From: Izemoplasma sp964435595
GTDB taxonomy: Bacteria > Bacillota_I > Bacilli_A > Izemoplasmatales > Izemoplasmataceae
DNA: 64,000 nucleotides
NCBI GenBank assembly: GCA_964435595.1
Contig: CAYSZV010000004.1
Coordinates: forward strand, 30,219 to 94,218
Reading direction: 5' to 3'
In this document: positions 8,485 through 16,408 of the stretch, piece by piece
Layout of the letters: each line of letters opens with the position of its first letter
How positions within the stretch are numbered: position 1 is the first letter of the stretch
The notes under the pieces: generated by a model
Database searches by the model: none
Told to the model about the DNA's origin: nothing
The model's input: the letters and a program-made list of their open reading frames with translations, nothing else
Translations under genes and position numbers: made by a program

Positions 8485-9942
8485 TTATTCTCCTTCGCTA
8501 CCTACCAAATTACCATTTGATACCGCGTAAATATCATCGATTACCATTTGAATCGACAATTCTCTGTTTTGTGCTTTGGCACGTTGCTCTAATTTTGCAC
8601 GATGGATTTGTTTGATTTCATCCGTAAATCCTAAGTTACCAAATTCTAATATTCTGATTTTACCATCTAAGTCTCTAGCTGGTAAGATTTTTCCTAAGTT
8701 TAATTCACTTGGAGCAAATGGAACATCAATAATTCCACGTTTGAATGCCTGCACTGCCCCTTGAGCAATATCGCCTTTTCCAGCATGCAAAGTAGCTTTC
8801 ATCAAACTATCTACTTCATATTTAATCAAATCGATTTCAGCTTGTAATTCTTCACTATCAGGCATCGATTGTTCTTTCATTAAATTGGTAACAAACTTAG
8901 ATGCTCTTAATCCATTTGCGTTTGCTTCTTTTGTGGGAATCCCAAAACTCTCATGCGTCGTTTTGGTAATCATTTTCGTCGCATTACCATAAGAAGCAAC
9001 AGTGCTAGCATACGCAATCAAAGCCATCGCTTCAGATTCATCACTAGGGAATCCACCCATCCATTGATGAAACACCGTTGTAACAAATACATCTTTATAT
9101 CCAAACAATTTCAAATAATGATTCGTTTGCTCTTCTAAGGTACGTAAGGCAGCTACATCTTGAATCATATTTCCACCTTGTCCATATCCAACTGTAATAT
9201 TTTTCACACCTTGTTCTGCTGCTAAAATACTTTCAATAATCGCAACAGTATTGGAGATAGAAGGCGGTACCAATGTCCCTGTTAATGGACCATATGGCTC
9301 ACGATTAATCTCAACACCATGGTCGGCATAATACCCAACCAAACGATCACAATATTGCCAATATTTAATGGTATCTACCAAAGAAATATTTTTTGCATAA
9401 GGAATATTATAAGAAATTCCTCCACCTTCATTTGAAGTCCAACCTGAAGCATGAATGATTTCACTTAAAAGACGTGCATCTGGGGTACCATGTCTTGCTT
9501 GTAAGGGAACATTGACACTGTCCAAGACTTTAGTACATCCATCTACACCGTGATTTACAGCAGGAAATCCATTTAATAAGGAACGCCCTTTTTTCTCTGA
9601 TTCATTGATTCCGTCTTCCGCATTTTGATAACGATTATGTCTAGTATATGAATCAATTGTAGAAGGTAGAAAATCTGCTTTCCCTACTTTCTCAAGGTAT
9701 TGTAATAATTCAATATGTTCGTCTATTCGAGCAACCCCAGCACGAGGTTGAATCAAGGTTATCCCAAGTTCCTTTGCTTTACGTAATTTCAAAGCAAAGT
9801 TTTTTTCATCAGGTAGACTTTTTAATTTTTCTACTGCTTTGTCCAAATCAAGTCCTGGATGGGATCCTGTCTTCCAATGACCTAAAATTTCTTTCCTAAT
9901 CTCTAGAAACTCTTCAAGAGATAATTTCGTATTCTTTACCAT
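8485..9942 (-). CDS. mutE: Glutamate mutase epsilon (large) subunit
   Basis: A 485-residue glutamate mutase catalytic subunit (also called glmE). With MutS it uses adenosylcobalamin to convert L-glutamate to L-threo-3-methylaspartate. Typical segments are GSHPGLDLDKAVEKLK, IQPRAGVARIDEHIELLQ, NGFPAVNHGVDGC and TVGYGQGGNMIQDVAALR. Length equals that of the clostridial enzyme (about 483). It follows mutL by 10 bp. The order mutS-mutL-mutE-mal is the classical clostridial one. Confidence 0.95.
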   Translation of the reverse strand: MVKNTKLSLEEFLEIRKEILGHWKTGSHPGLDLDKAVEKLKSLPDEKNFALKLRKAKELGITLIQPRAGVARIDEHIELLQYLEKVGKADFLPSTIDSYTRHNRYQNAEDGINESEKKGRSLLNGFPAVNHGVDGCTKVLDSVNVPLQARHGTPDARLLSEIIHASGWTSNEGGGISYNIPYAKNISLVDTIKYWQYCDRLVGYYADHGVEINREPYGPLTGTLVPPSISNTVAIIESILAAEQGVKNITVGYGQGGNMIQDVAALRTLEEQTNHYLKLFGYKDVFVTTVFHQWMGGFPSDESEAMALIAYASTVASYGNATKMITKTTHESFGIPTKEANANGLRASKFVTNLMKEQSMPDSEELQAEIDLIKYEVDSLMKATLHAGKGDIAQGAVQAFKRGIIDVPFAPSELNLGKILPARDLDGKIRILEFGNLGFTDEIKQIHRAKLEQRAKAQNRELSIQMVIDDIYAVSNGNLVGSEGE

Positions 9943-9952
9943 CTTTCATCAC

Positions 9953-11341
9953 CTACAATAAGTATTGTTTCATTAGTCTAATGGCAACCTTTGGATATTT
10001 TTGTCCAAGGAGTCCCATTGCAGCCAAAATGTAAGATCTATCTATTAAGATTGATGGATCTTTTGGTCTTAACTCTAATTTTTTATCTGACTTTTTATTT
10101 ACTTGTTTTAATATTTTTTTACTATCAGGATTGTTAATTAACACACCACCAGTACCAATTACATACTTGATATCAGTTAAATCTTTCCCTGTTTGATAAT
10201 ACATATCACCAAGTGGTGTATGAACAACTTCTATTTGTCCAACATGACGACTCATAGAAACATCACAACAAATCTTAGCAATTGCTTCGTCAAATGCTTC
10301 TTCGTCTTTTGTTTTCGGAATGAACTCAACATGTTTTGATCGACGATCAAGTGATCGTTCAATATTATGTTCACATTTATCATCTTGTTCAAAGTATTTT
10401 TTAAACTCATAATTTGATACAAGACTCAACAATGCATTGGCAGAATATCTCATTCCCAAATCGCCCTCAACTGTACGTTTCGCAAACGGCTCTTGCAATC
10501 CTTTTAATAACACTTCCGTGCGTTTTGGAAATCCTTCTCCAACCGTATGCACATCCGTTGTTGCTCCACCAATATCGATTATCATTAATTCACCATAGCC
10601 TTCTTCGTCTTCATATCCATTTGAAAGAAGTTCCGCTGCAAACAATACAGCTTCCGGAGTAGGCATAATAATTTCACCAATTTTTTCTTCTGCTTTTTTA
10701 ATTCCTTTTGCTTCAATGATTTTTTCAATAAAGATTTTTCTGATTCTTCTTTTCGCATCATCAACATTTAGTTTTTTCAACTTAGGCATTACATTATCAA
10801 CGATATAATACTCGATATTGGTTCCTTCAAAAATGTCATCGATTTCATCGACTGCATCTTTGTTTCCCGCAACGATGATTGGTACATCAATATGTCCATC
10901 TCTTAACTTCTTCGCGTTATGAATGATGCATTCTTGGTTTCCACCATCAGTCCCACCAGCTAGTAAAATAATATCAATATCTGCTTCTAACAAATTTGCA
11001 ACCTCACGTTTTGTCAAATGGTGTGAATACACTCTTTTAACAATTGCTCCAGCTCCCAAACATGCTCTTTTCGCCGCTTCAACTGTCAACTCTTCAACCA
11101 ATCCAATTGCAGCCATTTTCAGTCCACCCGCAGCACTTGAGCATGCTGAAATACCCGTAATCTCTTTGATTTCAGGATGGTCTTTTAAAAGCCATTCATA
11201 TGCTCGATCGTATCCGTCTAACACATTCGTTTCAACTGTGGTTGGTGATTTCGAAGTACCGATAATATAATTATTATCTAAGTCGACACATGTCAACTTT
11301 GTATCTGTACTTCCGAAGTCAACTAAAAGATAAGGTTTCAT
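9953..11341 (-). CDS. mutL: Glutamate mutase-associated reactivating protein MutL/GlmL
   Basis: A 462-residue protein of the ASKHA (actin/Hsp70-like) ATPase group, found between the two glutamate mutase subunits in many operons (glmL/mutL). Visible nucleotide-binding motifs are YLLVDFGSTDTKLT at the N terminus (phosphate 1), and IIDIGGATTDVHTV (phosphate 2) in the middle; VIGTGGVLIN lies near the C terminus. It is not the DNA repair MutL. A role in exchanging damaged cobalamin for fresh coenzyme is inferred in the literature by analogy with diol dehydratase reactivases. The ATG shares a base with the mutS stop (TAATG). Confidence 0.92.
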   Translation of the reverse strand: MKPYLLVDFGSTDTKLTCVDLDNNYIIGTSKSPTTVETNVLDGYDRAYEWLLKDHPEIKEITGISACSSAAGGLKMAAIGLVEELTVEAAKRACLGAGAIVKRVYSHHLTKREVANLLEADIDIILLAGGTDGGNQECIIHNAKKLRDGHIDVPIIVAGNKDAVDEIDDIFEGTNIEYYIVDNVMPKLKKLNVDDAKRRIRKIFIEKIIEAKGIKKAEEKIGEIIMPTPEAVLFAAELLSNGYEDEEGYGELMIIDIGGATTDVHTVGEGFPKRTEVLLKGLQEPFAKRTVEGDLGMRYSANALLSLVSNYEFKKYFEQDDKCEHNIERSLDRRSKHVEFIPKTKDEEAFDEAIAKICCDVSMSRHVGQIEVVHTPLGDMYYQTGKDLTDIKYVIGTGGVLINNPDSKKILKQVNKKSDKKLELRPKDPSILIDRSYILAAMGLLGQKYPKVAIRLMKQYLL

Positions 11342-11745
11342 TAGATTCCGATATCCTCTCTTAAATCTGATAATGCATGTTCAATCTTCATACCTGGTCC
11401 ATACACACGATCAAATCCCATTTTTTTAAATCGTGCTTCTACCTCAGCAAAATCTTGTTTTCCTACTACTATATTTCCACCGACATATAATTTTACATGT
11501 CCTAATCCTGCTTCTTCACATTTTTCTTTAAAATACTGACAATCCATTTCTCCATGTCCATACAAACTTGACACTAAAATTGCCTTTGCATCTGTTTCAA
11601 TCGCTGCGTTGATAAAGTCCTCTTGAGTTGATAAAACACCAACATTAACTACATTATAGCCTTTTTCAGTCAATACATAGTCGATAATTTTATTTCCAAC
11701 AGCATGCACGTCTGCACCGATTACACCAATGACTACAGTCTTCAT
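11341..11745 (-). CDS. mutS: Glutamate mutase sigma (B12-binding) subunit
   Basis: A 134-residue cobalamin-binding subunit (glmS). The N-terminal GADVHAVGNK contains the base-off DxHxxG motif: Asp12, His14 (lower axial ligand to cobalt) and Gly17. Segments SSLYGHGEMD and GGNIVVGKQDF complete the Rossmann-like B12 fold, and length is that of the clostridial protein (137). It is the first large gene of the operon, with a GGAGG ribosome site. It is not the DNA mismatch repair MutS. Expression is likely set by the leader at 11746-11965. Confidence 0.95.
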   Translation of the reverse strand: MKTVVIGVIGADVHAVGNKIIDYVLTEKGYNVVNVGVLSTQEDFINAAIETDAKAILVSSLYGHGEMDCQYFKEKCEEAGLGHVKLYVGGNIVVGKQDFAEVEARFKKMGFDRVYGPGMKIEHALSDLREDIGI

Positions 11746-11767
11746 AATTCTCCTCCAAAAATAGTAA

Positions 11768-11798
11768 AAGGACAGAAAAGTGTAACACTTTTGTCCTT
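11768..11798 (-). promoter_or_regulatory. Leader hairpin between small ORF and mutS (possible attenuator)
   Basis: Outer stem AAGGACA/TGTCCTT (11768-11774 with 1192-98 of the same block, i.e. 11792-11798) plus inner stem AAAGTG/CACTTT (11777-11782 with 11786-11791) and a 3-nt loop; one 2-nt bulge. On the minus strand it starts at the small ORF stop codon and is followed by TTACTATTTTT and then the mutS GGAGG. It could attenuate transcription or protect or process the mRNA. Confidence 0.5.
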
Positions 11799-11889
11799 AT
11801 TTTTTAGTCACGTATAAACAAAGGTCGTTTTTGCTCAAAAACGGCTGTATTTTGAGAACATTCTGTTCGCCAAAAAAGTTTTTATCCAT
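11797..11889 (-). CDS. Possible 30-residue leader peptide upstream of mutS
   Basis: A 30-codon frame running from ATG at 11889 to TAA at 11797-11799 in the leader of the glutamate operon. AGAGGT stands about 7 bases before the ATG, a credible ribosome site. The peptide begins MDKNFFGEQNVLKIQPFL and ends YVTKK; it has no run of one amino acid, so it is not a classical attenuation peptide. The same stretch can also form two hairpins in the RNA (11826-11843, and 11856-11868), so it may be a structured leader rather than a gene. I do not recognise the peptide. Confidence 0.35.
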   Translation of the reverse strand: MDKNFFGEQNVLKIQPFLSKNDLCLYVTKK

Positions 11890-11937
11890 GATGAATACCT
11901 CTATTTATGTTATATATTAAATACTTTATACAAATAT

Positions 11938-11965
11938 ATTATACATACTTAAAATCTTAAATCAA
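11938..11965 (-). promoter_or_regulatory. Promoter of the glutamate fermentation operon
   Basis: Minus-strand -35 TTGATT (11960-11965), 16-bp spacer and perfect -10 TATAAT (11938-11943). Transcription would begin near 11931, giving a leader of about 185 nt before mutS that includes the small ORF and hairpins. Confidence 0.7.
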
Positions 11966-11983
11966 GTCTTTTTTCGACTTTTT

Positions 11984-11997
11984 TACAAACGCTTTCA
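11984..11997 (-). promoter_or_regulatory. Candidate cre (CcpA-type) site upstream of the mut promoter
   Basis: On the plus strand the 14-mer TACAAACGCTTTCA matches the cre consensus TGWNANCGNTNWCA at all but two positions. It lies about 20 bp upstream of the -35 box. Because it is imperfect and upstream of the promoter, the mode of action is uncertain. Confidence 0.4.
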
Positions 11998-12018
11998 TAA
12001 ATCCTTCAAAAATCAAAA

Positions 12019-12043
12019 AAAAAGGCTGAAATATGGCCTTTTT
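12019..12043 (-). terminator. Terminator after the lemA-like gene
   Basis: AAAAAGGC (12019-12026) pairs with GCCTTTTT (12036-12043) and is followed on the minus strand by more T residues. It overlaps the stop codon of the gene ending at 12042. Confidence 0.8.
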
Positions 12044-12521
12044 ATCCGAAATATTCTTTTATCTTTAAATTCATTTTAATTGCCAAGAATCTCGTTGGAA
12101 ATACACTGATTGTTTGATTATAAATCAACACTTTAGAATTGTAAACTCTTCTCGCCTTTTGTAACCGATTGAATTGGTGTTTTAATGCATCAAATTCTTT
12201 TGTCTCCAATTCTTCAATCTCATTGAAAATATCCGATAAAGATAGGTATAATTCCTGGCGTTCCTTTAATAAGAGATGTCTTGCCTTTTTACGTCGCGAT
12301 CTTCCTAATCGTACAAATTGTAATCTGTTATCTTCATTTCTTAACTTTTCTTTTTGATTGTAGAACATAACAATTGTTTCATTCAATAATCGATGAAAAA
12401 TGATTTCTTTATTAGTAACTTCTTTCCATAGTGAAAACAACTTTGTGCGAAGTCTAATAATGACAAGTATGATTATAACTACAAGTAACAGTGCAAACAT
12501 TAAGTTATAAAACCATTCCAT
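12042..12521 (-). CDS. LemA family membrane-anchored protein
   Basis: A 159-residue protein with one N-terminal hydrophobic span (about residues 5-23) and a long helical cytoplasmic or surface domain. The C-terminal ARRVYNSKVLIYNQT followed by a conserved FP and a terminal KEYF matches the LemA family signature (RxxYN, YN, FP, YF). LemA proteins form an antiparallel helical bundle; their function is unknown. It is a little shorter than typical LemA (about 185). It lies 12 bp downstream of metK and is probably co-transcribed with it, ending in a hairpin that overlaps the stop codon. Confidence 0.75.
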   Translation of the reverse strand: MEWFYNLMFALLLVVIIILVIIRLRTKLFSLWKEVTNKEIIFHRLLNETIVMFYNQKEKLRNEDNRLQFVRLGRSRRKKARHLLLKERQELYLSLSDIFNEIEELETKEFDALKHQFNRLQKARRVYNSKVLIYNQTISVFPTRFLAIKMNLKIKEYFG

Positions 12522-12533
12522 ATAATACCTCCT

Positions 12534-13691
12534 CTATAAGAATTTTTTTAAAGATTCTACTTTGTCCAATTTCTCCCAAGGTAAGTCTAAATCATTTCTT
12601 CCAAAATGACCATACGCTGCAGTTTGTTTATAGATAGGACGCTTTAAATCCAACATATCATTGATTCCTTTTGGGGATAAATTAAAGGTTTCTTTGATCG
12701 CCTCAATGATGGTTTCTTTTGACACCTTATTTGTTCCAAATGATTCCACCATAATACTCATTGGCTGTGCAACACCGATTGCGTATGATAATTGGATTTC
12801 ACATTTGTCTGCCAATCCAGCCGCAACAATATTTTTGGCAACATAACGACAAGCGTAGGCTGCACTTCTATCCACTTTCGATGGGTCTTTCCCAGAAAAT
12901 GCTCCACCACCATGGCGACTCCATCCTCCATATGTATCTACAATAATTTTACGACCAGTAACTCCAGCATCTCCATGTGGTCCACCAATAATAAATTTAC
13001 CTGTTGGATTAATAAAAAATTTTGTATCTTGATCGATTAATTCACTCGGTATAATCTCTTCAATTACATGTTTTTTTATATCTGCTTGTAATTGTTCAAG
13101 AGACACTTCCTCAGAATGTTGTGACGATACCACAACACTATCAACACGTAATAATCCACCGTCTTGATCGAACTCTACTGTTACTTGTGTTTTACCATCA
13201 GGTCGTAAATAATCTAATAATTTGTTTTTTCTAACTTTGGTGAGTTGTTTGGCCAATTTATGTGCCAAAGTGATAGCGATTGGCATATATTCTTCTGTTT
13301 CATTTGAAGCATATCCAAACATAATTCCTTGGTCTCCAGCTCCTTGGTCTTTATAGGTTCCTTCCCCTTCATTTACTCCTTGAGCAATATCTGGAGATTG
13401 TGGATCGATTGCTACCAAGACAGCTAAATTTTCTGCATCAAATCCATATTTACCACGGTCATATCCGATTTCTTTCACCGTTTCTCTAACAATTTTTTGA
13501 ATGTCAATATAGGTTGTCGTTGTGATTTCTCCAGCAACCAATACCAAGCCTGTTGTTACACTGGTCTCACATGCTACCCTTGCATTTGGGTCTTCTTTTA
13601 AAATCTCATCTAAAATGGCGTCACTAATTTGATCACAAATTTTATCTGGATGTCCTTCTGTTACACTTTCTGATGTAAAAAAATTTCTCAT
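12534..13691 (-). CDS. metK: S-adenosylmethionine synthetase
   Basis: A 385-residue MetK, which makes S-adenosylmethionine from methionine and ATP in the cytoplasm. Signatures are TSESVTEGHPDKICDQISDA at the N terminus, GAGDQGIMFGYA (the adenine/methionine hexapeptide GAGDQG) and GGGAFSGKDPSKVDRSAAY (the P-loop-like GGGAFSGKD). Length is normal. The product feeds lysine 2,3-aminomutase and other radical SAM enzymes in this window. No SAM riboswitch is expected because the gene is internal to a transcript, 3 bp after the preceding gene. Confidence 0.98.
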   Translation of the reverse strand: MRNFFTSESVTEGHPDKICDQISDAILDEILKEDPNARVACETSVTTGLVLVAGEITTTTYIDIQKIVRETVKEIGYDRGKYGFDAENLAVLVAIDPQSPDIAQGVNEGEGTYKDQGAGDQGIMFGYASNETEEYMPIAITLAHKLAKQLTKVRKNKLLDYLRPDGKTQVTVEFDQDGGLLRVDSVVVSSQHSEEVSLEQLQADIKKHVIEEIIPSELIDQDTKFFINPTGKFIIGGPHGDAGVTGRKIIVDTYGGWSRHGGGAFSGKDPSKVDRSAAYACRYVAKNIVAAGLADKCEIQLSYAIGVAQPMSIMVESFGTNKVSKETIIEAIKETFNLSPKGINDMLDLKRPIYKQTAAYGHFGRNDLDLPWEKLDKVESLKKFL

Positions 13692-13694
13692 AGT

Positions 13695-15317
13695 TTACTC
13701 CAATCCTTTAAAAAATTTATACTTTTCATATACCGATTCAAAATCATCTTCATATTTTAAGAAACGATCTAAAATATAAGGTTCAAAATATTCTTTGAAA
13801 TCGCTATTTAACATGTCCATTGCTTTTCTATGTTTCAATTTATTTTTATAGTTCCTAGACTGACGTAACACATCATACATTTCGGCTAACAAAATGATTT
13901 GTCCTTCTTGAGAACGTTGAACACGTTTCATACGTTCTGTAAAATCAGAATCATTTGTTTTTTCAAAATGAGCTCGAATAATGTCTTCACTTTTTTGATT
14001 TAACTGGAGTCTTTTAATGATAATACTACCCAATATCGTTTTCTCGCGGATAACAACATAATCGCGTTCAGTCAATTGTTCTTTGTTTTCATATTCTAAA
14101 ATACTCAAATCATCAACCTTATCAATATGAATCACACTATAATCATAAATCTCCGTACATACATTAGAAGATAGCCCTAAGACATTTCCTAATCTTGATG
14201 CGATTTCAGCGATACGGTGAACGGATTCTTTGTTTTGATTGATTGTGTGACTATTAAACACAGCAATTACATCAAACACATCAGCTACAACCGCAGTAAA
14301 GTCTTTTTCCATATCTCTACGTTTGATTAATTCTTCTCTACGTTTCTTATTCATCATATTTCCAATACTAACACTTGAATACAAGGCAATACTAAAAATA
14401 ACCAAGACAATCGTTCGTAACACAATATCTATCACAATATTAATGTGTTCTGGACTAAAGAGGAACTTAATAAATCCTTCTATTCCACCAGGAATACTCC
14501 ACAACACATCATTATACATCACACCCAAATGAATTAAGGTCATGATTCCTAAGACCCATTTGAATAAAATTCGCAACATCGTTGGGTCTTGGTATAAGGC
14601 AATTACAACCAGTGCAAAGTAAATTAAAATATACCCAGCTTGGGCAATTGAATTATCTGTCAATGCGGTTTGGTACATGGTAATCAATGCTTCAGACGTC
14701 ATCCCATCAACAGGGACAAAGGTTCTCGCACTGAATACTAGCTTAATATAAACACCAACACTCGCTAATAAAATATACACTCCACCAAAATACATGGCCA
14801 TCTGCTGTTTGATTAAGGTTCTCGGCTCTTCTTCAATCATGTTTTTCATTGAGATAGAAACGATAAACATAATAATCGCAAACATAATAATAACCAATAC
14901 CTTTGGACTTTGATTTCCAATCAAGGTAAACAAGATCAGCACAAAGTTGGTAATCAATAAAATACTTCTATTTACTTTGTTTCGCTTATACAAAACTTGG
15001 ACGTCATCTAGTATGTTAATACCTGCTTCAAAATTGAATCGATCAAACAATCTTTTAGTCACTCGTTTATACACAATACGAGCTTTTCTTCTAAAGTCTG
15101 ATGGCTTTTCACTGATTTCAGGCTTATCAACTTTTTTATAATAAAGTCCAGTTCGAATCGCAAGATTCCTAAAAAATCCTGCTAATTTATCAAGGGCTGT
15201 TTGTTTATTTGGATCAACACCTTGATTGATATCTTCGATATACTGTTTTAGCTCTTCTGGCTCTTCTTTTTCATATTTCTTGAAAAAATCATTTAAATCT
15301 TTGTTGTCATTTGCCAT
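13695..15317 (-). CDS. Membrane protein with a degenerate HD-GYP-like C-terminal domain
   Basis: A 540-residue protein. An acidic N-terminal tail (residues 1-100) is followed by about seven hydrophobic spans (about 118-330) and a soluble C-terminal domain. The latter follows the HD-GYP layout: VHRIAEIASRLGNVLGLS, then a segment where HDIGK would be but HIDKVDDLS is seen, then ILLAEMYDVLRQSRNYK, which mirrors the usual IxxVADxYDALxSxRpYR, and a closing YFEPYILDRFLKY. The HD pair and GYP are absent, so cyclic-di-GMP phosphodiesterase activity is unlikely; a sensory or scaffold role is possible. It lies between pgpA and metK with short gaps. Domain call is inference. Confidence 0.6.
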   Translation of the reverse strand: MANDNKDLNDFFKKYEKEEPEELKQYIEDINQGVDPNKQTALDKLAGFFRNLAIRTGLYYKKVDKPEISEKPSDFRRKARIVYKRVTKRLFDRFNFEAGINILDDVQVLYKRNKVNRSILLITNFVLILFTLIGNQSPKVLVIIMFAIIMFIVSISMKNMIEEEPRTLIKQQMAMYFGGVYILLASVGVYIKLVFSARTFVPVDGMTSEALITMYQTALTDNSIAQAGYILIYFALVVIALYQDPTMLRILFKWVLGIMTLIHLGVMYNDVLWSIPGGIEGFIKFLFSPEHINIVIDIVLRTIVLVIFSIALYSSVSIGNMMNKKRREELIKRRDMEKDFTAVVADVFDVIAVFNSHTINQNKESVHRIAEIASRLGNVLGLSSNVCTEIYDYSVIHIDKVDDLSILEYENKEQLTERDYVVIREKTILGSIIIKRLQLNQKSEDIIRAHFEKTNDSDFTERMKRVQRSQEGQIILLAEMYDVLRQSRNYKNKLKHRKAMDMLNSDFKEYFEPYILDRFLKYEDDFESVYEKYKFFKGLE

Positions 15318-15330
15318 TAGAGCACCTCCT

Positions 15331-15900
15331 TTATTCTTTAATATCTAAATCCAGTCTGATACTTTTTATATGTGGATCTTTTAACGCTTCTCTTTCATTT
15401 GTCATTTGTGCAACTCTCGTAGATGCTGCTGCTGCAATTGCCCCAACAATATCATCTAAAAATGTATGACACATTTCATGACCTTCTTTTCCATCACCAT
15501 TTAATCTTGCAACTGCAAGAGGTTTGTTTACATCAATATCTCCAAAATTTGTTTTTCCGATTGTTCCATACATTCCAGCTAACTCTAGACCAAATAATTC
15601 ATCAATCCCAAACATTCCAAGGTCTTGTAATAAGACATCTAAAATCGGACCCTTAAACATTTTTTCTTCTGCTAATCTGTCGATTTCAGCTCCCAATTGC
15701 ACGATATGAAAAACATCACGTAATGATAATATTTTTTCAACACTATCAACACACTCTCTTAAACTAATATCATCGGTCCATTTCTTTTGTTGACGATATG
15801 CAATTTCCGCTATTTCTTCCACTGACACAGTTCTTTCTTTTAATGTTTGCACATTCATTTCTAACATTTCTTCTCTTGAAAACAAGGTTCTATTTTTCAT
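15331..15900 (-). CDS. Phosphatidylglycerophosphatase A family protein (YutG-like)
   Basis: A 189-residue protein matching the PgpA/YutG family. PgpA dephosphorylates phosphatidylglycerophosphate to phosphatidylglycerol. The N-terminal region (LKERTVSVEEIAEIAYRQQK) resembles Bacillus YutG, and the signature segments YGTIGKTNFGDID and CHTFLDDIVGAIAAAASTR are strongly conserved. Unlike enterobacterial PgpA it has no obvious membrane spans, as with YutG. It starts a transcription unit: TGT-TATAAT, an extended -10 element, lies in the 90-bp gap upstream. metK and the HD-GYP-like gene follow. Confidence 0.85.
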   Translation of the reverse strand: MKNRTLFSREEMLEMNVQTLKERTVSVEEIAEIAYRQQKKWTDDISLRECVDSVEKILSLRDVFHIVQLGAEIDRLAEEKMFKGPILDVLLQDLGMFGIDELFGLELAGMYGTIGKTNFGDIDVNKPLAVARLNGDGKEGHEMCHTFLDDIVGAIAAAASTRVAQMTNEREALKDPHIKSIRLDLDIKE

Positions 15901-15990
15901 AGTATCACTCCTAACTAGATATTATAACATTAAATAATATTTAATGAAACTCTTTCTTAAACAGACGACTCTTTCAAATCTAGATACAAT

Positions 15991-16392
15991 TTACCCATTT
16001 TTCAGCGCTTTACCATAAAGCACTAAGAACAGGATATACCCCAATGCAACCAATCCAGCGATGATTAGATTAGTAAAATCAGCGAATCGAATTCCTCTTA
16101 CAATGAAATCTATAATAATCACAGTATTTATTACAAGTAGTCCAATATAGAAATTCCTTGTCTTTTCAACAACATATTGAAGAGTGAATCCTTTGTAAAT
16201 ATGTACTACAGCCAAAACAAATCCAACAAGAATAGTCACAACAAATGTCGCCCCACCAAACGGATAGATATCAACTACATTTGCAGGTCCTATTATCGCA
16301 GAATCAATGTTTCGTATGAAATATAAAACAATCAAAACAATAGCTACTGGTACTTGAATTCCAATAATTAAAGCGTTCTTTTTATTGATCAT
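15991..16392 (-). CDS. Small four-span membrane protein of unknown function
   Basis: A 133-residue hydrophobic protein with four predicted spans (about residues 8-26, 45-65, 83-99, 107-127) and short charged loops. I do not recognise a family. It begins 16 bp after fmt in the same orientation and is probably the last gene of the priA-fmt transcript. Nothing in the sequence suggests a substrate or catalytic residues. Confidence 0.65.
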   Translation of the reverse strand: MINKKNALIIGIQVPVAIVLIVLYFIRNIDSAIIGPANVVDIYPFGGATFVVTILVGFVLAVVHIYKGFTLQYVVEKTRNFYIGLLVINTVIIIDFIVRGIRFADFTNLIIAGLVALGYILFLVLYGKALKNG

Positions 16393-16408
16393 ATTATCCT
16401 CCTAACAA

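Noticed and set aside
9953..11745. mutS and mutL as DNA mismatch repair genes
   Set aside because: The proteins are the B12-binding subunit and ASKHA-type reactivating factor of glutamate mutase; the symbols are only homonyms.
11746..11935. Adenosylcobalamin riboswitch upstream of mutS
   Set aside because: No B12-box-like GCCACTG or matching core is visible, and the leader is too short for the usual aptamer.
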